From contig CALPKA020000026.1 in NCBI GenBank assembly GCA_943324025.2, forward strand, positions 1-6,710: 6,710 bases of DNA, given 5' to 3'. Below the pieces are notes generated by a model. That model saw only the letters and a program-made list of their open reading frames with translations, was not told the DNA's origin and ran no database searches. The position numbers and the translations under genes are program-made. This DNA is from Bifidobacterium breve. Lineage in GTDB: Bacteria; Actinomycetota; Actinomycetes; Nanopelagicales; Nanopelagicaceae. Below are positions 1-5,750 of the stretch, piece by piece (position 1 is the stretch's first letter; every line of letters begins with the position of its first letter).

Positions 1-1
1 A

Positions 2-274
2 TTAGCAGGAATGTTGTATGTACCAGGATCTTATTTACATCCAAATGCTATGGATGTTTTATTGGTATTTGGTTTCATTGCAGCAGTAATTGGTGGCTTA
101 GATAGTTTATTTGGCGCAGTAGCAGGTGCCATGATTCTAGGTTTTGCAATTAACTTTGCTACTTCTTATATAAGTTACAAACTAGTGTTTATAACCGCTT
201 TCGCTCTTTTAATTACAGTTCTATTGGTTAAACCAAATGGAATTTTCTCTTCAAGCAAGGGGAGAAAAGATTAA
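2..274 (+). CDS. livH: LivH-like branched-chain amino acid ABC transporter permease, C-terminal part (5' end outside window)
   Basis: Inner-membrane pore subunit of a HAAT-family (branched-chain amino acid/amide/urea) ABC importer. Only the last 90 residues are visible; the reading frame is open back to the window edge, so the gene is cut by the window rather than broken. The visible part has the usual LivH ending: a Gly-rich turn (IGGLDSLFGAVAGAMILG) between two hydrophobic segments, then a last hydrophobic stretch (about residues 62-77 of the visible part) followed by KPNGIF, which matches the family's RPxGLF-type ending, and a short basic tail. It ends one base before the livM start codon, so the two are co-transcribed and probably coupled. 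The ATG at 11 is an internal Met, not a start. Family is clear; the exact substrate (Leu/Ile/Val, amides or urea) cannot be read from this fragment. Confidence 0.88.
   Translation, partial: LAGMLYVPGSYLHPNAMDVLLVFGFIAAVIGGLDSLFGAVAGAMILGFAINFATSYISYKLVFITAFALLITVLLVKPNGIFSSSKGRKD
257..264 (+). promoter_or_regulatory. Ribosome binding site of livM
   Basis: AAGGGGAG lies 11 bases before the ATG at 276, inside the last codons of livH. It decides the start of livM: the in-frame ATG at 237 lies deep inside livH and would add 13 residues that do not resemble a LivM N-terminus. Confidence 0.6.
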
Positions 275-275
275 G

Positions 276-1247
276 ATGAAAAATACTTCAGTTAGAAAAA
301 GAGGCTTAATTTTTATTGCCATTGGTTGGGCACTTTTACTTATTGGTGATCGAGTTGATGAGTTAGCACTTTCTCAAGGAGCCTTAGTTGCAACCTACGC
401 ACTTGCTATTGCATCAATTATTTTGTTAACTGGATATTCAGGACAGTTATCTTTAGGACATAGTGCGTTGATGGCAGTTGGTGCATACGCTGCTGCTTTA
501 AGTACTAATAATCTTGGTCTATCACCTGCAATCGCTTTAGTTGTGGCAGCCTTTGTCGCAGGTATCTTTGGGTTGATATTAGGTTTTGGAGTTGCAAGAT
601 TAAGTGGACCATACCTTGCTGGAACAACTTTAGCTCTTGCGGTTTCTCTTCCAACTATTGCAAATCAATTTGAAATTCTAGGTGGTGAGCAAGGAGTTGC
701 ATTTGATATTGGACTGCCACCTGCAAGATTTGGTGAAGAGTTTTCACAATACAAATGGTTTTTCTGGATTTGCGCACTTGCTGCCCTATTGATGATTTGG
801 CTTATTTCTAATGTTTTAGCTTCAAGGTATGGCCGTATTTTCAGAGCATTACGTGATAATCCAGTTGCAGCATCTCTTTCTGGAATCAATGTGGGCAGAT
901 TAAAGGTGGTGGCATTTTCTCTAAGTGCAGGTGTTGCAGGATTGGCTGGGGGCTTGCTGGTAATGCTGATAAGTGGCGTCTCTCCGAGTGCTTTCCCGCT
1001 TAGCCTCTCATTTTCCCTGCTGACAGGCGCGGTTGTTACTGGCGTGTATAACCTAAAAGGTGTGATGCTAGGGGGACTGATCTTGGTGGCTATACCCGAA
1101 ATCGCCGAATCGGTAGTATCTCGTATAGGAGGTTCGGAAGGATTCACCGTAGCCTTGCCTGGTTTCTTGGTGAGTGCACTGCTGATATTGGCAGTTGTAT
1201 TTACACCAAACGGACCGGGACATTTACTACATAAGAAGAAGCATTAA
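276..1247 (+). CDS. livM: LivM-like branched-chain amino acid ABC transporter permease
   Basis: Second pore subunit of the HAAT-type ABC importer, pairing with LivH in the cytoplasmic membrane. The 323-residue protein has the normal LivM length and roughly eight to nine hydrophobic segments. Residues 52-64 (TGYSGQLSLGHSA) are the LivM hallmark near the first long membrane segment. Residues 186-226 hold the conserved cytoplasmic loop (GRIFRALRDNPVAAS, then GINVGRLKVVAFSLSAGVAGLAGG), which contacts the ATPases. The C-terminus ends FTPNG plus a basic tail (HKKKH). The start at 276 is chosen for its Shine-Dalgarno site and because it begins one base after the livH stop. From about codon 210 onward the gene changes character: CTG is 1 of 36 leucine codons before base 945 and 7 of 18 after it, and GC rises from about 43% to about 50%, although the protein stays a normal LivM. 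No frame break is seen. Confidence 0.92.
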   Translation: MKNTSVRKRGLIFIAIGWALLLIGDRVDELALSQGALVATYALAIASIILLTGYSGQLSLGHSALMAVGAYAAALSTNNLGLSPAIALVVAAFVAGIFGLILGFGVARLSGPYLAGTTLALAVSLPTIANQFEILGGEQGVAFDIGLPPARFGEEFSQYKWFFWICALAALLMIWLISNVLASRYGRIFRALRDNPVAASLSGINVGRLKVVAFSLSAGVAGLAGGLLVMLISGVSPSAFPLSLSFSLLTGAVVTGVYNLKGVMLGGLILVAIPEIAESVVSRIGGSEGFTVALPGFLVSALLILAVVFTPNGPGHLLHKKKH

Positions 1248-1272
1248 CCTGTAATAAGTAAGACAACCATAC

Positions 1273-1279
1273 GGAAGGA
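1273..1279 (+). promoter_or_regulatory. Ribosome binding site of the substrate-binding protein gene
   Basis: GGAAGGA ends 5 bases before the ATG at 1285, in the 37-base gap after livM. It favours 1285 over the in-frame ATG at 1303 (MKRISF...), which has no Shine-Dalgarno sequence. I saw no convincing promoter or terminator in this gap, so read-through from livM is expected. Confidence 0.65.
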
Positions 1280-1284
1280 AATAA

Positions 1285-2610
1285 ATGATCAGAAATACTC
1301 GTATGAAACGAATCTCGTTCGTTTCAACTGTAGTTGTTGCCGGAGCGATGCTGTTAAGCACAGTTCCAGCCAATGCTGCCGATCCTGGCGTTACCGCCAC
1401 AGAGATCAAGCTAGGTATCACATCACCTAAGACTGGCACCGTGGCACTGTCCTACGGAAAACTGCCTGGCGCCATGAAGGCGTACTTCGACTACATCAAC
1501 GCTAATGGCGGTGTATATGGTCGCAAAATCAATTTAATTTCTCGTGATGATAAGTACCTACCTCAACAAGCTGCTACTCAGACCAGAAACCTTGTTCTAT
1601 CTGACAAGGTATTCGCAATCGTTGGTGCGCTTGGTACAGCAACTCACACAAAGGCATATGTTGCAGCTCAATTAGCTAAGAACAATGTCCCTGATCTATT
1701 TGTTAACACCGGATTTAGCGGTTTTGATGATAAAACTAAATACCCAACAACTTTCTTGGTTCTTCCAAGCTATGCAATGGAAGCAAAGACAATTGCTAAG
1801 TTAATTGCCGATACACCAACACTTAAGCCAATGCCATCATTCTTGATCGCTCAAGATGATGAGTTTGGTAAGGATGGCGTTAAGGGATTTGCATTAGCAG
1901 GTCACAAATTTACTAGCGCTCCAACTTTGTATCCACAAGGATCATTGACTGCAGCACTCGCAGAGAGCTTGCTCGCTGGCGTTAACGCTGCCGTTCCTGC
2001 TGCTGCAAAGCCAGTAATGGTATTGATGGGAACAACTGATTCAACCGCTTTGATTCTAAAGGCTGCTGAGAAGTTGTCTCTAACTACAAGATTTAACTGG
2101 ATCGCTGGTTCAGTCGGTGGAGATGCCAATACATTGTTAGCTCTTGGTGTTAAGCCAGCAACAATTGATGGCGCTTACGCTGCTAGCTTCTTCCCAGATG
2201 CAAAAGACTCAACTGATGAGTATGTTGCTCAATTCATGAAGATCAATGAGAAGTACAACAAGGGCGTAACTTTTGACAACGTTGTACTACAAGGAATGAA
2301 CTCAGCAATGCTGACAGTTCAAGCTTTGCGTGCAGCTGGCAAGAATCCAACTCGCGCCGGATTGATTAAGGCGATTGAAGATAAGGGTTCAACATTTGCT
2401 AGCGCAGGTCTTGCTCCTCTTAACTACTCAGCTACTAGCCGTGTGGGTTACAACGGATACTGGTTCGGACAACTGAATGCAAAGGGCGAGCTAAAGCCTG
2501 TTGGTGGCAAAGTAACTTTGTACACAACAGACTCAACATCTGCTACTGCACCAGTTCTATCGACTTACACACGTAAGCCACTTCCAAAGAACGGGATACC
2601 AACAAACTAA
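1285..2610 (+). CDS. Secreted LivK-like (Peripla_BP_6 type) substrate-binding protein of the ABC transporter
   Basis: Extracytoplasmic receptor that captures the solute and passes it to LivHM. Of its 441 residues, 1-31 are a Sec signal peptide: a basic start (MIRNTRMKR), a hydrophobic core, and a PANA|AD cleavage site. The mature part opens with the type I periplasmic-binding fold typical of LivK relatives: TEIKLGITSPKTG (40-51), GAMKAYFDYINANGGVYGRKI (62-82), the RDD strand (87-89) and the AIVGALGT loop (111-118) where ligand contacts usually lie. A second lobe follows (IAQDDEFGKDG, 188-198; VMVLMGTTDS, 244-253). The signal peptide has no lipobox cysteine, and the protein contains no cysteine at all, so it is not a classical lipoprotein, unlike most binding proteins of Gram-positive bacteria. 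The 5' 215 bases are richer in GC (52-55%) than the rest. It is preceded by the permeases and followed by a coupled hydrolase. Amino acids are the default ligand guess; amides or other small organics cannot be excluded. Confidence 0.88.
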   Translation: MIRNTRMKRISFVSTVVVAGAMLLSTVPANAADPGVTATEIKLGITSPKTGTVALSYGKLPGAMKAYFDYINANGGVYGRKINLISRDDKYLPQQAATQTRNLVLSDKVFAIVGALGTATHTKAYVAAQLAKNNVPDLFVNTGFSGFDDKTKYPTTFLVLPSYAMEAKTIAKLIADTPTLKPMPSFLIAQDDEFGKDGVKGFALAGHKFTSAPTLYPQGSLTAALAESLLAGVNAAVPAAAKPVMVLMGTTDSTALILKAAEKLSLTTRFNWIAGSVGGDANTLLALGVKPATIDGAYAASFFPDAKDSTDEYVAQFMKINEKYNKGVTFDNVVLQGMNSAMLTVQALRAAGKNPTRAGLIKAIEDKGSTFASAGLAPLNYSATSRVGYNGYWFGQLNAKGELKPVGGKVTLYTTDSTSATAPVLSTYTRKPLPKNGIPTN

Positions 2611-4229
2611 TGAAAAACTTAAACCTTAAAAAGAGCCTCGTAGCTCTTACTTCGGCTGCACTAGTTTCAGTTTTTGCGGTAGCTATTCCTAGCACTGCAA
2701 ATGCTGCAGCTACCTGCGAAAAAGATTACATAACAGTCAACGGTAAGTATGTTGATTTTGAAAAATGTACTGGAACTGACTTCAGAGGTTCTAAGTATGA
2801 AATTAGAATGCCTTCAAAGTTCAACGGAACCATGATGCTTTACTCACATGGAATTCGTTACAACGTTGACCTACCTCCAATTCCATTGGTTGCACCAAAA
2901 GGTTCAGTGAGAAATTACGCACCTGAAATTGCACCAACAGAAGAGGTTGGCGAATTGCTACTTGCTCAAGGCTTTGCCTTGGCAGGAGCAGGTGTTCAAG
3001 TTCAAGGTTGGAATGCAACTGAGCAGGTTTACGCAGCTCTTGAGGTAAACACTGTTGCTCGAAATAAATATTCAAAGATCAATAAGGTTGTTGCTTGGGG
3101 TAATTCACTCGGCGCACTTTCATCTCAAAGCATGGCTGAGCAATATCCAGGGCTTTTTGATGCAGTTGGCGCAATGTGTCTTGCAGACTCAGCACTTGCT
3201 GAGATCACAATGGCTGGAGATTTCCTTTGGGGAGTAAAGACATTCTTTGATCCATCGATCAAAGCTGTTGGCTACTCAGCTGGAACAGCCGGATACATGG
3301 AAATGCTAGGAGATATTGGCAAGGTACTCACAGTAATTGGAACTATCCAAGCTGCGATTACTGCAAATCCACTAGCACCAACATGGCCTGCAACCTCAAC
3401 AGTTCCAGATGCATTAAAGGCTCTTCCAGTGCGAAGCGCAATTTTAATGATCGGTTTGATGTCAGGTGTTTCAACACAATCAAGCACATTTGATGCATCA
3501 AGTGGACCAGCTGGTGCACTTGAAACTGGATTTGGATTGTTAATTAGCCCAGCACTTGCAGTTCTTGAGAATGGTTTCTCAGCTGCAGTACTTGCTGTGA
3601 TTGCAAATTACGATCTAGAACAACGTGCTGGCGGAATCATATTTGATAACTCAAATACTGATTATGTTGCACGTCTTGGTTCAGATGCTGATACATATGC
3701 TGCAGCACTTTCTGGTGCAAGCAAAGGTATTGCTGGAATGGGTGCTTACTTAAACAAGTTAAACCCAGCCGCTCCTCGTGTTAAAGCTGATCCAGCTGCT
3801 GTTGCAAAGATCCAAGAGATCTACGGATTAAAGGGTGCAATTACTGCTCCTACAATCACGATTACAGCAACTGCTGACCAGATAACACCTCCAGGTGCTA
3901 CTCAATACTTAATTGATCAGTACACATCTGCTGTTTCAGATGGCAAGGCAACTAAGGGTATGTTGGTTAATATCTGGAACAAGCCAGCCGATGAATACAC
4001 GCAATTTAGTGCTGCTGGTTCTCCAGTTAAGCCTGCGTTAGATACAAATGGAACCGGCCACTGTAACTTCACAACAAGTCAATACATGACTGTTGCTAAG
4101 TTGCTGGGCGCTGCCGCCAAATCAGGCAAGGCTCCATCTGCAAAGACAGTTAGTGCAGCAATCAAGAATGATTCAAACTTGTTTGTTGATCCTAACTACC
4201 GCGCTCCATTGCTTAAGTATCGTCAATAA
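2610..4229 (+). CDS. Secreted alpha/beta-hydrolase-like protein, translationally coupled to the binding protein
   Basis: Probable exported serine hydrolase (esterase or peptidase type); exact family not recognised. Of its 539 residues, 1-32 are a Sec signal peptide (KKS..., hydrophobic core, TANA|AA). The fold signs are a strand ending in YSHG (78-81, oxyanion-hole position), the nucleophile elbow VVAWGNSLGA (160-169, candidate Ser166), a strand plus acid in ITITATADQITPP (416-428, candidate Asp423), and GTGHCNF (481-487, candidate His484). These residues are in the right order for a Ser-Asp-His triad. Some 250 residues separate Ser166 from Asp423, far more than in a minimal hydrolase; this insert is Ala/Gly-rich with several hydrophobic helices (about 235-252, 277-288, 305-333) and probably forms a lid. 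There are only four cysteines (36, 53, 190, 485), so one or two disulfides are possible. The start ATG shares a base with the preceding stop (TAATG) and has no strong Shine-Dalgarno, which points to reinitiation by ribosomes that made the binding protein. A hairpin terminator follows. The inferred role is release of the importer's substrate outside the membrane. Confidence 0.75.
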   Translation: MKNLNLKKSLVALTSAALVSVFAVAIPSTANAAATCEKDYITVNGKYVDFEKCTGTDFRGSKYEIRMPSKFNGTMMLYSHGIRYNVDLPPIPLVAPKGSVRNYAPEIAPTEEVGELLLAQGFALAGAGVQVQGWNATEQVYAALEVNTVARNKYSKINKVVAWGNSLGALSSQSMAEQYPGLFDAVGAMCLADSALAEITMAGDFLWGVKTFFDPSIKAVGYSAGTAGYMEMLGDIGKVLTVIGTIQAAITANPLAPTWPATSTVPDALKALPVRSAILMIGLMSGVSTQSSTFDASSGPAGALETGFGLLISPALAVLENGFSAAVLAVIANYDLEQRAGGIIFDNSNTDYVARLGSDADTYAAALSGASKGIAGMGAYLNKLNPAAPRVKADPAAVAKIQEIYGLKGAITAPTITITATADQITPPGATQYLIDQYTSAVSDGKATKGMLVNIWNKPADEYTQFSAAGSPVKPALDTNGTGHCNFTTSQYMTVAKLLGAAAKSGKAPSAKTVSAAIKNDSNLFVDPNYRAPLLKYRQ

Positions 4230-4243
4230 GTAATGCGAATCCG

Positions 4244-4255
4244 CTAGATATCTAG
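4244..4255. repeat. 12-bp perfect palindrome just before the terminator
   Basis: CTAGATATCTAG reads the same on both strands, 14 bases after the hydrolase stop and 2 bases before the terminator stem. It could be a protein-binding dyad or simply chance; no second copy was noticed in the window. Confidence 0.35.
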
Positions 4256-4257
4256 TT

Positions 4258-4290
4258 GAAAGGGCCCCAGGAAACTGGGGCCCTTTCTTT
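4258..4290 (+). terminator. Rho-independent-type terminator after the transporter/hydrolase operon
   Basis: Perfect 13-bp inverted repeat: GAAAGGGCCCCAG (4258-4270) and its exact complement (4275-4287) around a GAAA tetraloop, with the stem followed by a short T run (TTTCTTTAT). It starts 28 bases after the hydrolase stop. The very GC-rich stem in an AT-rich genome is a strong signal. The arms carry A-tract/T-tract ends, so it could also work weakly on the opposite strand. It separates the Liv block from the tsa operon. Confidence 0.9.
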
Positions 4291-4293
4291 ATC

Positions 4294-4299
4294 TATAAA
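4294..4299 (+). promoter_or_regulatory. Possible -10 element of the tsaE operon promoter
   Basis: TATAAA lies 12 bases before the tsaE ATG. A start of transcription about 7 bases downstream would give an almost leaderless mRNA, which would fit the lack of any Shine-Dalgarno sequence in the 20 bases before the ATG (ACTAACCACCACT). No good -35 box is visible at the right spacing; that position falls inside the terminator hairpin. This is inference from a short motif. Confidence 0.35.
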
Positions 4300-4311
4300 C
4301 TAACCACCACT

Positions 4312-4755
4312 ATGGAAATCTTGATCGACTCAGTAGAGCAAATGCACCAGCTCGGCGCCAAACTTGGCGCAAAGCTTAAAAGCGGTGATGTGGTTGTTTT
4401 AACTGGGGAATTAGGAAGTGGAAAAACCACGCTAACGCAAGGTATCGGTTCAGCTTTTGGAGTTGCATCAGTTACATCTCCAACATTTGTGATTAGCCGA
4501 GTTCACAAGGGTGAGCCAAATTTTATTCATGTTGATGCATACCGATTAATTGGAAGTGATTTAAACGCATTTGCGGATTTAGATTTTGAAAGTTATTTGA
4601 AAAATAGTGTTTTTGTCATTGAGTGGGGATCAGATTTTGTTAACACCCTTACTGATCAATTTCTAGAGATAATTGTCAAGCAAGTTGAAAATGAGAACTC
4701 AAGGGAAGTCAGCGTTATACCAACTGGCGAAAGATGGGCTGGGCTCCAATTGTGA
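4312..4755 (+). CDS. tsaE: TsaE, ATPase of the tRNA t6A37 threonylcarbamoyl-transfer complex
   Basis: Small cytoplasmic P-loop ATPase that drives turnover of the TsaB-TsaD complex when it transfers the threonylcarbamoyl group to A37 of ANN-decoding tRNAs. The 147 residues match the family's usual length of about 150. Visible motifs are Walker A GELGSGKTT (32-40, Lys38 binding phosphate); the SPTF switch segment (56-59), where TsaE proteins have a conserved T/S-SPTF; HVDAYRL (73-79); and the Walker B-like VIEWG (102-106), with Glu104 as the usual acidic residue. The ATG at 4312 is the first start after the terminator and gives a normal N-terminus, but it has no Shine-Dalgarno, so leaderless or near-leaderless translation is likely. 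Its stop overlaps the next gene by four bases (GTGA). It heads the t6A/S18 acetylation operon. Confidence 0.94.
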   Translation: MEILIDSVEQMHQLGAKLGAKLKSGDVVVLTGELGSGKTTLTQGIGSAFGVASVTSPTFVISRVHKGEPNFIHVDAYRLIGSDLNAFADLDFESYLKNSVFVIEWGSDFVNTLTDQFLEIIVKQVENENSREVSVIPTGERWAGLQL

Positions 4756-5750
4756 GTACCGTTCTAGCAATTGACACCTCAACCTCACAGACATCAGTTG
4801 CGGTTGTTAAGGATGGTGAGGTTCTATTCACGCAAAGCCATAATGATCCATTAGCTCATGGTGAGTATTTACCTAAGTTAGTAGCACAAGCATTGCAAGG
4901 TGTTCCACAGATTGATTTAGTTGCGGTTGGTATGGGGCCTGGTCCTTTTACTGGATTAAGAGTTGGAATAGTTTTTGCCCAAAGTTACGCACTTGCCTGT
5001 GGAATTAATTGGGTTGGAGTGTGCTCATTAGATGCAATGGCAAATTCAATCTCTGATTCTGATTTTATTGTTTCAACAGATGCAAGACGTAAGGAAAGAT
5101 ATTGGGCAAGATATAAAAATGGCTCACGAATTACCGAACCTGCCGTGAACCAAATACAGGAGTTAAATAAGTTTGATGTTCCAATCTATGAAGAGGGTCA
5201 ATACTTTCCAGATCCAGTGGCTATCGCAAAGCTTGCATTAAGCAATGAATCTGTGTTGCAACCAATTTATTTACGAAAGCCCGATGCATATCCACTTCCA
5301 GAGGGAATTAAGTTTCGAGCAATGACATCCCTTGATTTAGTTCCAGCATCTGTAATTGAAAAAGAGGTTTATCAAAAAGCTGCTTGGTCTATTGCGCAGT
5401 TTAAAGAGGAGTTTGCCAAAGCACCTAAAAATGCGCAGTACTTAGTGGCAGAGCATGAGGGGGAGTTAGTTGCCTATGCTGGGATATTTTTCGTAGCCGA
5501 TGTAGCAGATATTCACACTATTACCGTGAGTGAAAAATATCGACGTAAGGGGATTGGCCGAGAGTTATTAAAGCGGTTAATTGATTGGGCTAGAGTCAAA
5601 CAAGCAATGGCAATCATGCTTGAGATGAGATTAGGAAATGACCAAGCCCGTCCGCTATATGAATCTTTTGGATTTAGTGAGGTTTCAAAAAGAGAAAATT
5701 ATTATGGACCAGGGCTTACTGCAGTTGTAATGCGCAAGGAGCTTAAGTAA
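4752..5750 (+). CDS. tsaB-rimI: TsaB-RimI fusion: t6A complex dimerisation subunit joined to ribosomal protein S18 alanine N-acetyltransferase
   Basis: Single 332-residue chain with two cytoplasmic enzymes. Residues 1-180 are TsaB, the inactive ASKHA-fold partner that scaffolds Tsa[15 protein letters not shown] (5-18), [15 protein letters not shown] (58-72) and the closing [11 protein letters not shown] (171-181). Residues 187-332 are a GNAT acetyltransferase of the RimI type: FRAMTSLDL start (188-196), [20 protein letters not shown] (254-273) with the acetyl-CoA loop [25 protein letters not shown] (290-308) with Glu291 and Tyr303 at the expected RimI positions, and NYYGPG near the end. RimI acetylates the N-terminal alanine of S18. 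The linker is only about 5-10 residues. GTG at 4752 is chosen: it gives the standard short TsaB N-terminus and a GTGA overlap with the tsaE stop. ATG 4734 would add six residues and a 22-base overlap and remains possible. In mycobacteria tsaB and rimI are separate neighbours in the same order, so this looks like fusion of adjacent genes. Confidence 0.92.
   Translation: MSTVLAIDTSTSQTSVAVVKDGEVLFTQSHNDPLAHGEYLPKLVAQALQGVPQIDLVAVGMGPGPFTGLRVGIVFAQSYALACGINWVGVCSLDAMANSISDSDFIVSTDARRKERYWARYKNGSRITEPAVNQIQELNKFDVPIYEEGQYFPDPVAIAKLALSNESVLQPIYLRKPDAYPLPEGIKFRAMTSLDLVPASVIEKEVYQKAAWSIAQFKEEFAKAPKNAQYLVAEHEGELVAYAGIFFVADVADIHTITVSEKYRRKGIGRELLKRLIDWARVKQAMAIMLEMRLGNDQARPLYESFGFSEVSKRENYYGPGLTAVVMRKELK
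5736..5741 (+). promoter_or_regulatory. Ribosome binding site of tsaD
   Basis: AAGGAG lies 8 bases before the ATG at 5750, inside the last codons of tsaB-rimI. It is the best Shine-Dalgarno in the tsa operon and fixes the tsaD start, which shares one base with the preceding stop (TAATG). Confidence 0.75.

Noticed and set aside
237..275. Upstream ATG as the start of livM
   Set aside because: It would overlap livH by 38 bases and add 13 non-hydrophobic residues; the ATG at 276 has AAGGGGAG ahead and directly follows the livH stop.
665..1147. Open frame of 160 codons on the minus strand inside livM
   Set aside because: It lies fully opposite a clear LivM and its product is Pro/Thr/Ser-rich with no recognisable motif; it is a shadow of the coding strand.
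1227..1439. Minus-strand open frame across the livM/binding-protein gap
   Set aside because: Opposite the ribosome binding site and signal peptide of the binding protein; no family features.
2700..2720. Cys36 of the hydrolase as a lipoprotein anchor
   Set aside because: The preceding residues (AAT) do not make a normal lipobox, and an ANA cleavage site lies four residues earlier; Cys36 more likely pairs with Cys53.
1902..3487. Minus-strand and alternate-frame open frames inside the binding protein and hydrolase genes (1902-2129, 2821-3075, 3055-3237, 3272-3487)
   Set aside because: All overlap confidently read coding sequence, are short and low-complexity, and have no ribosome binding site.
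4081..4100. Hydrolase as a tannase/feruloyl esterase with a CS-D-HC disulfide motif
   Set aside because: The HC half is present (His484-Cys485), but the residue before the nucleophile is Asn165, not Cys, so the motif is incomplete.
4734..4751. ATG at 4734 as the start of tsaB-rimI
   Set aside because: Gives six extra residues (MGWAPI) before the usual TsaB beginning and a longer overlap with tsaE; kept only as an alternative to GTG 4752.
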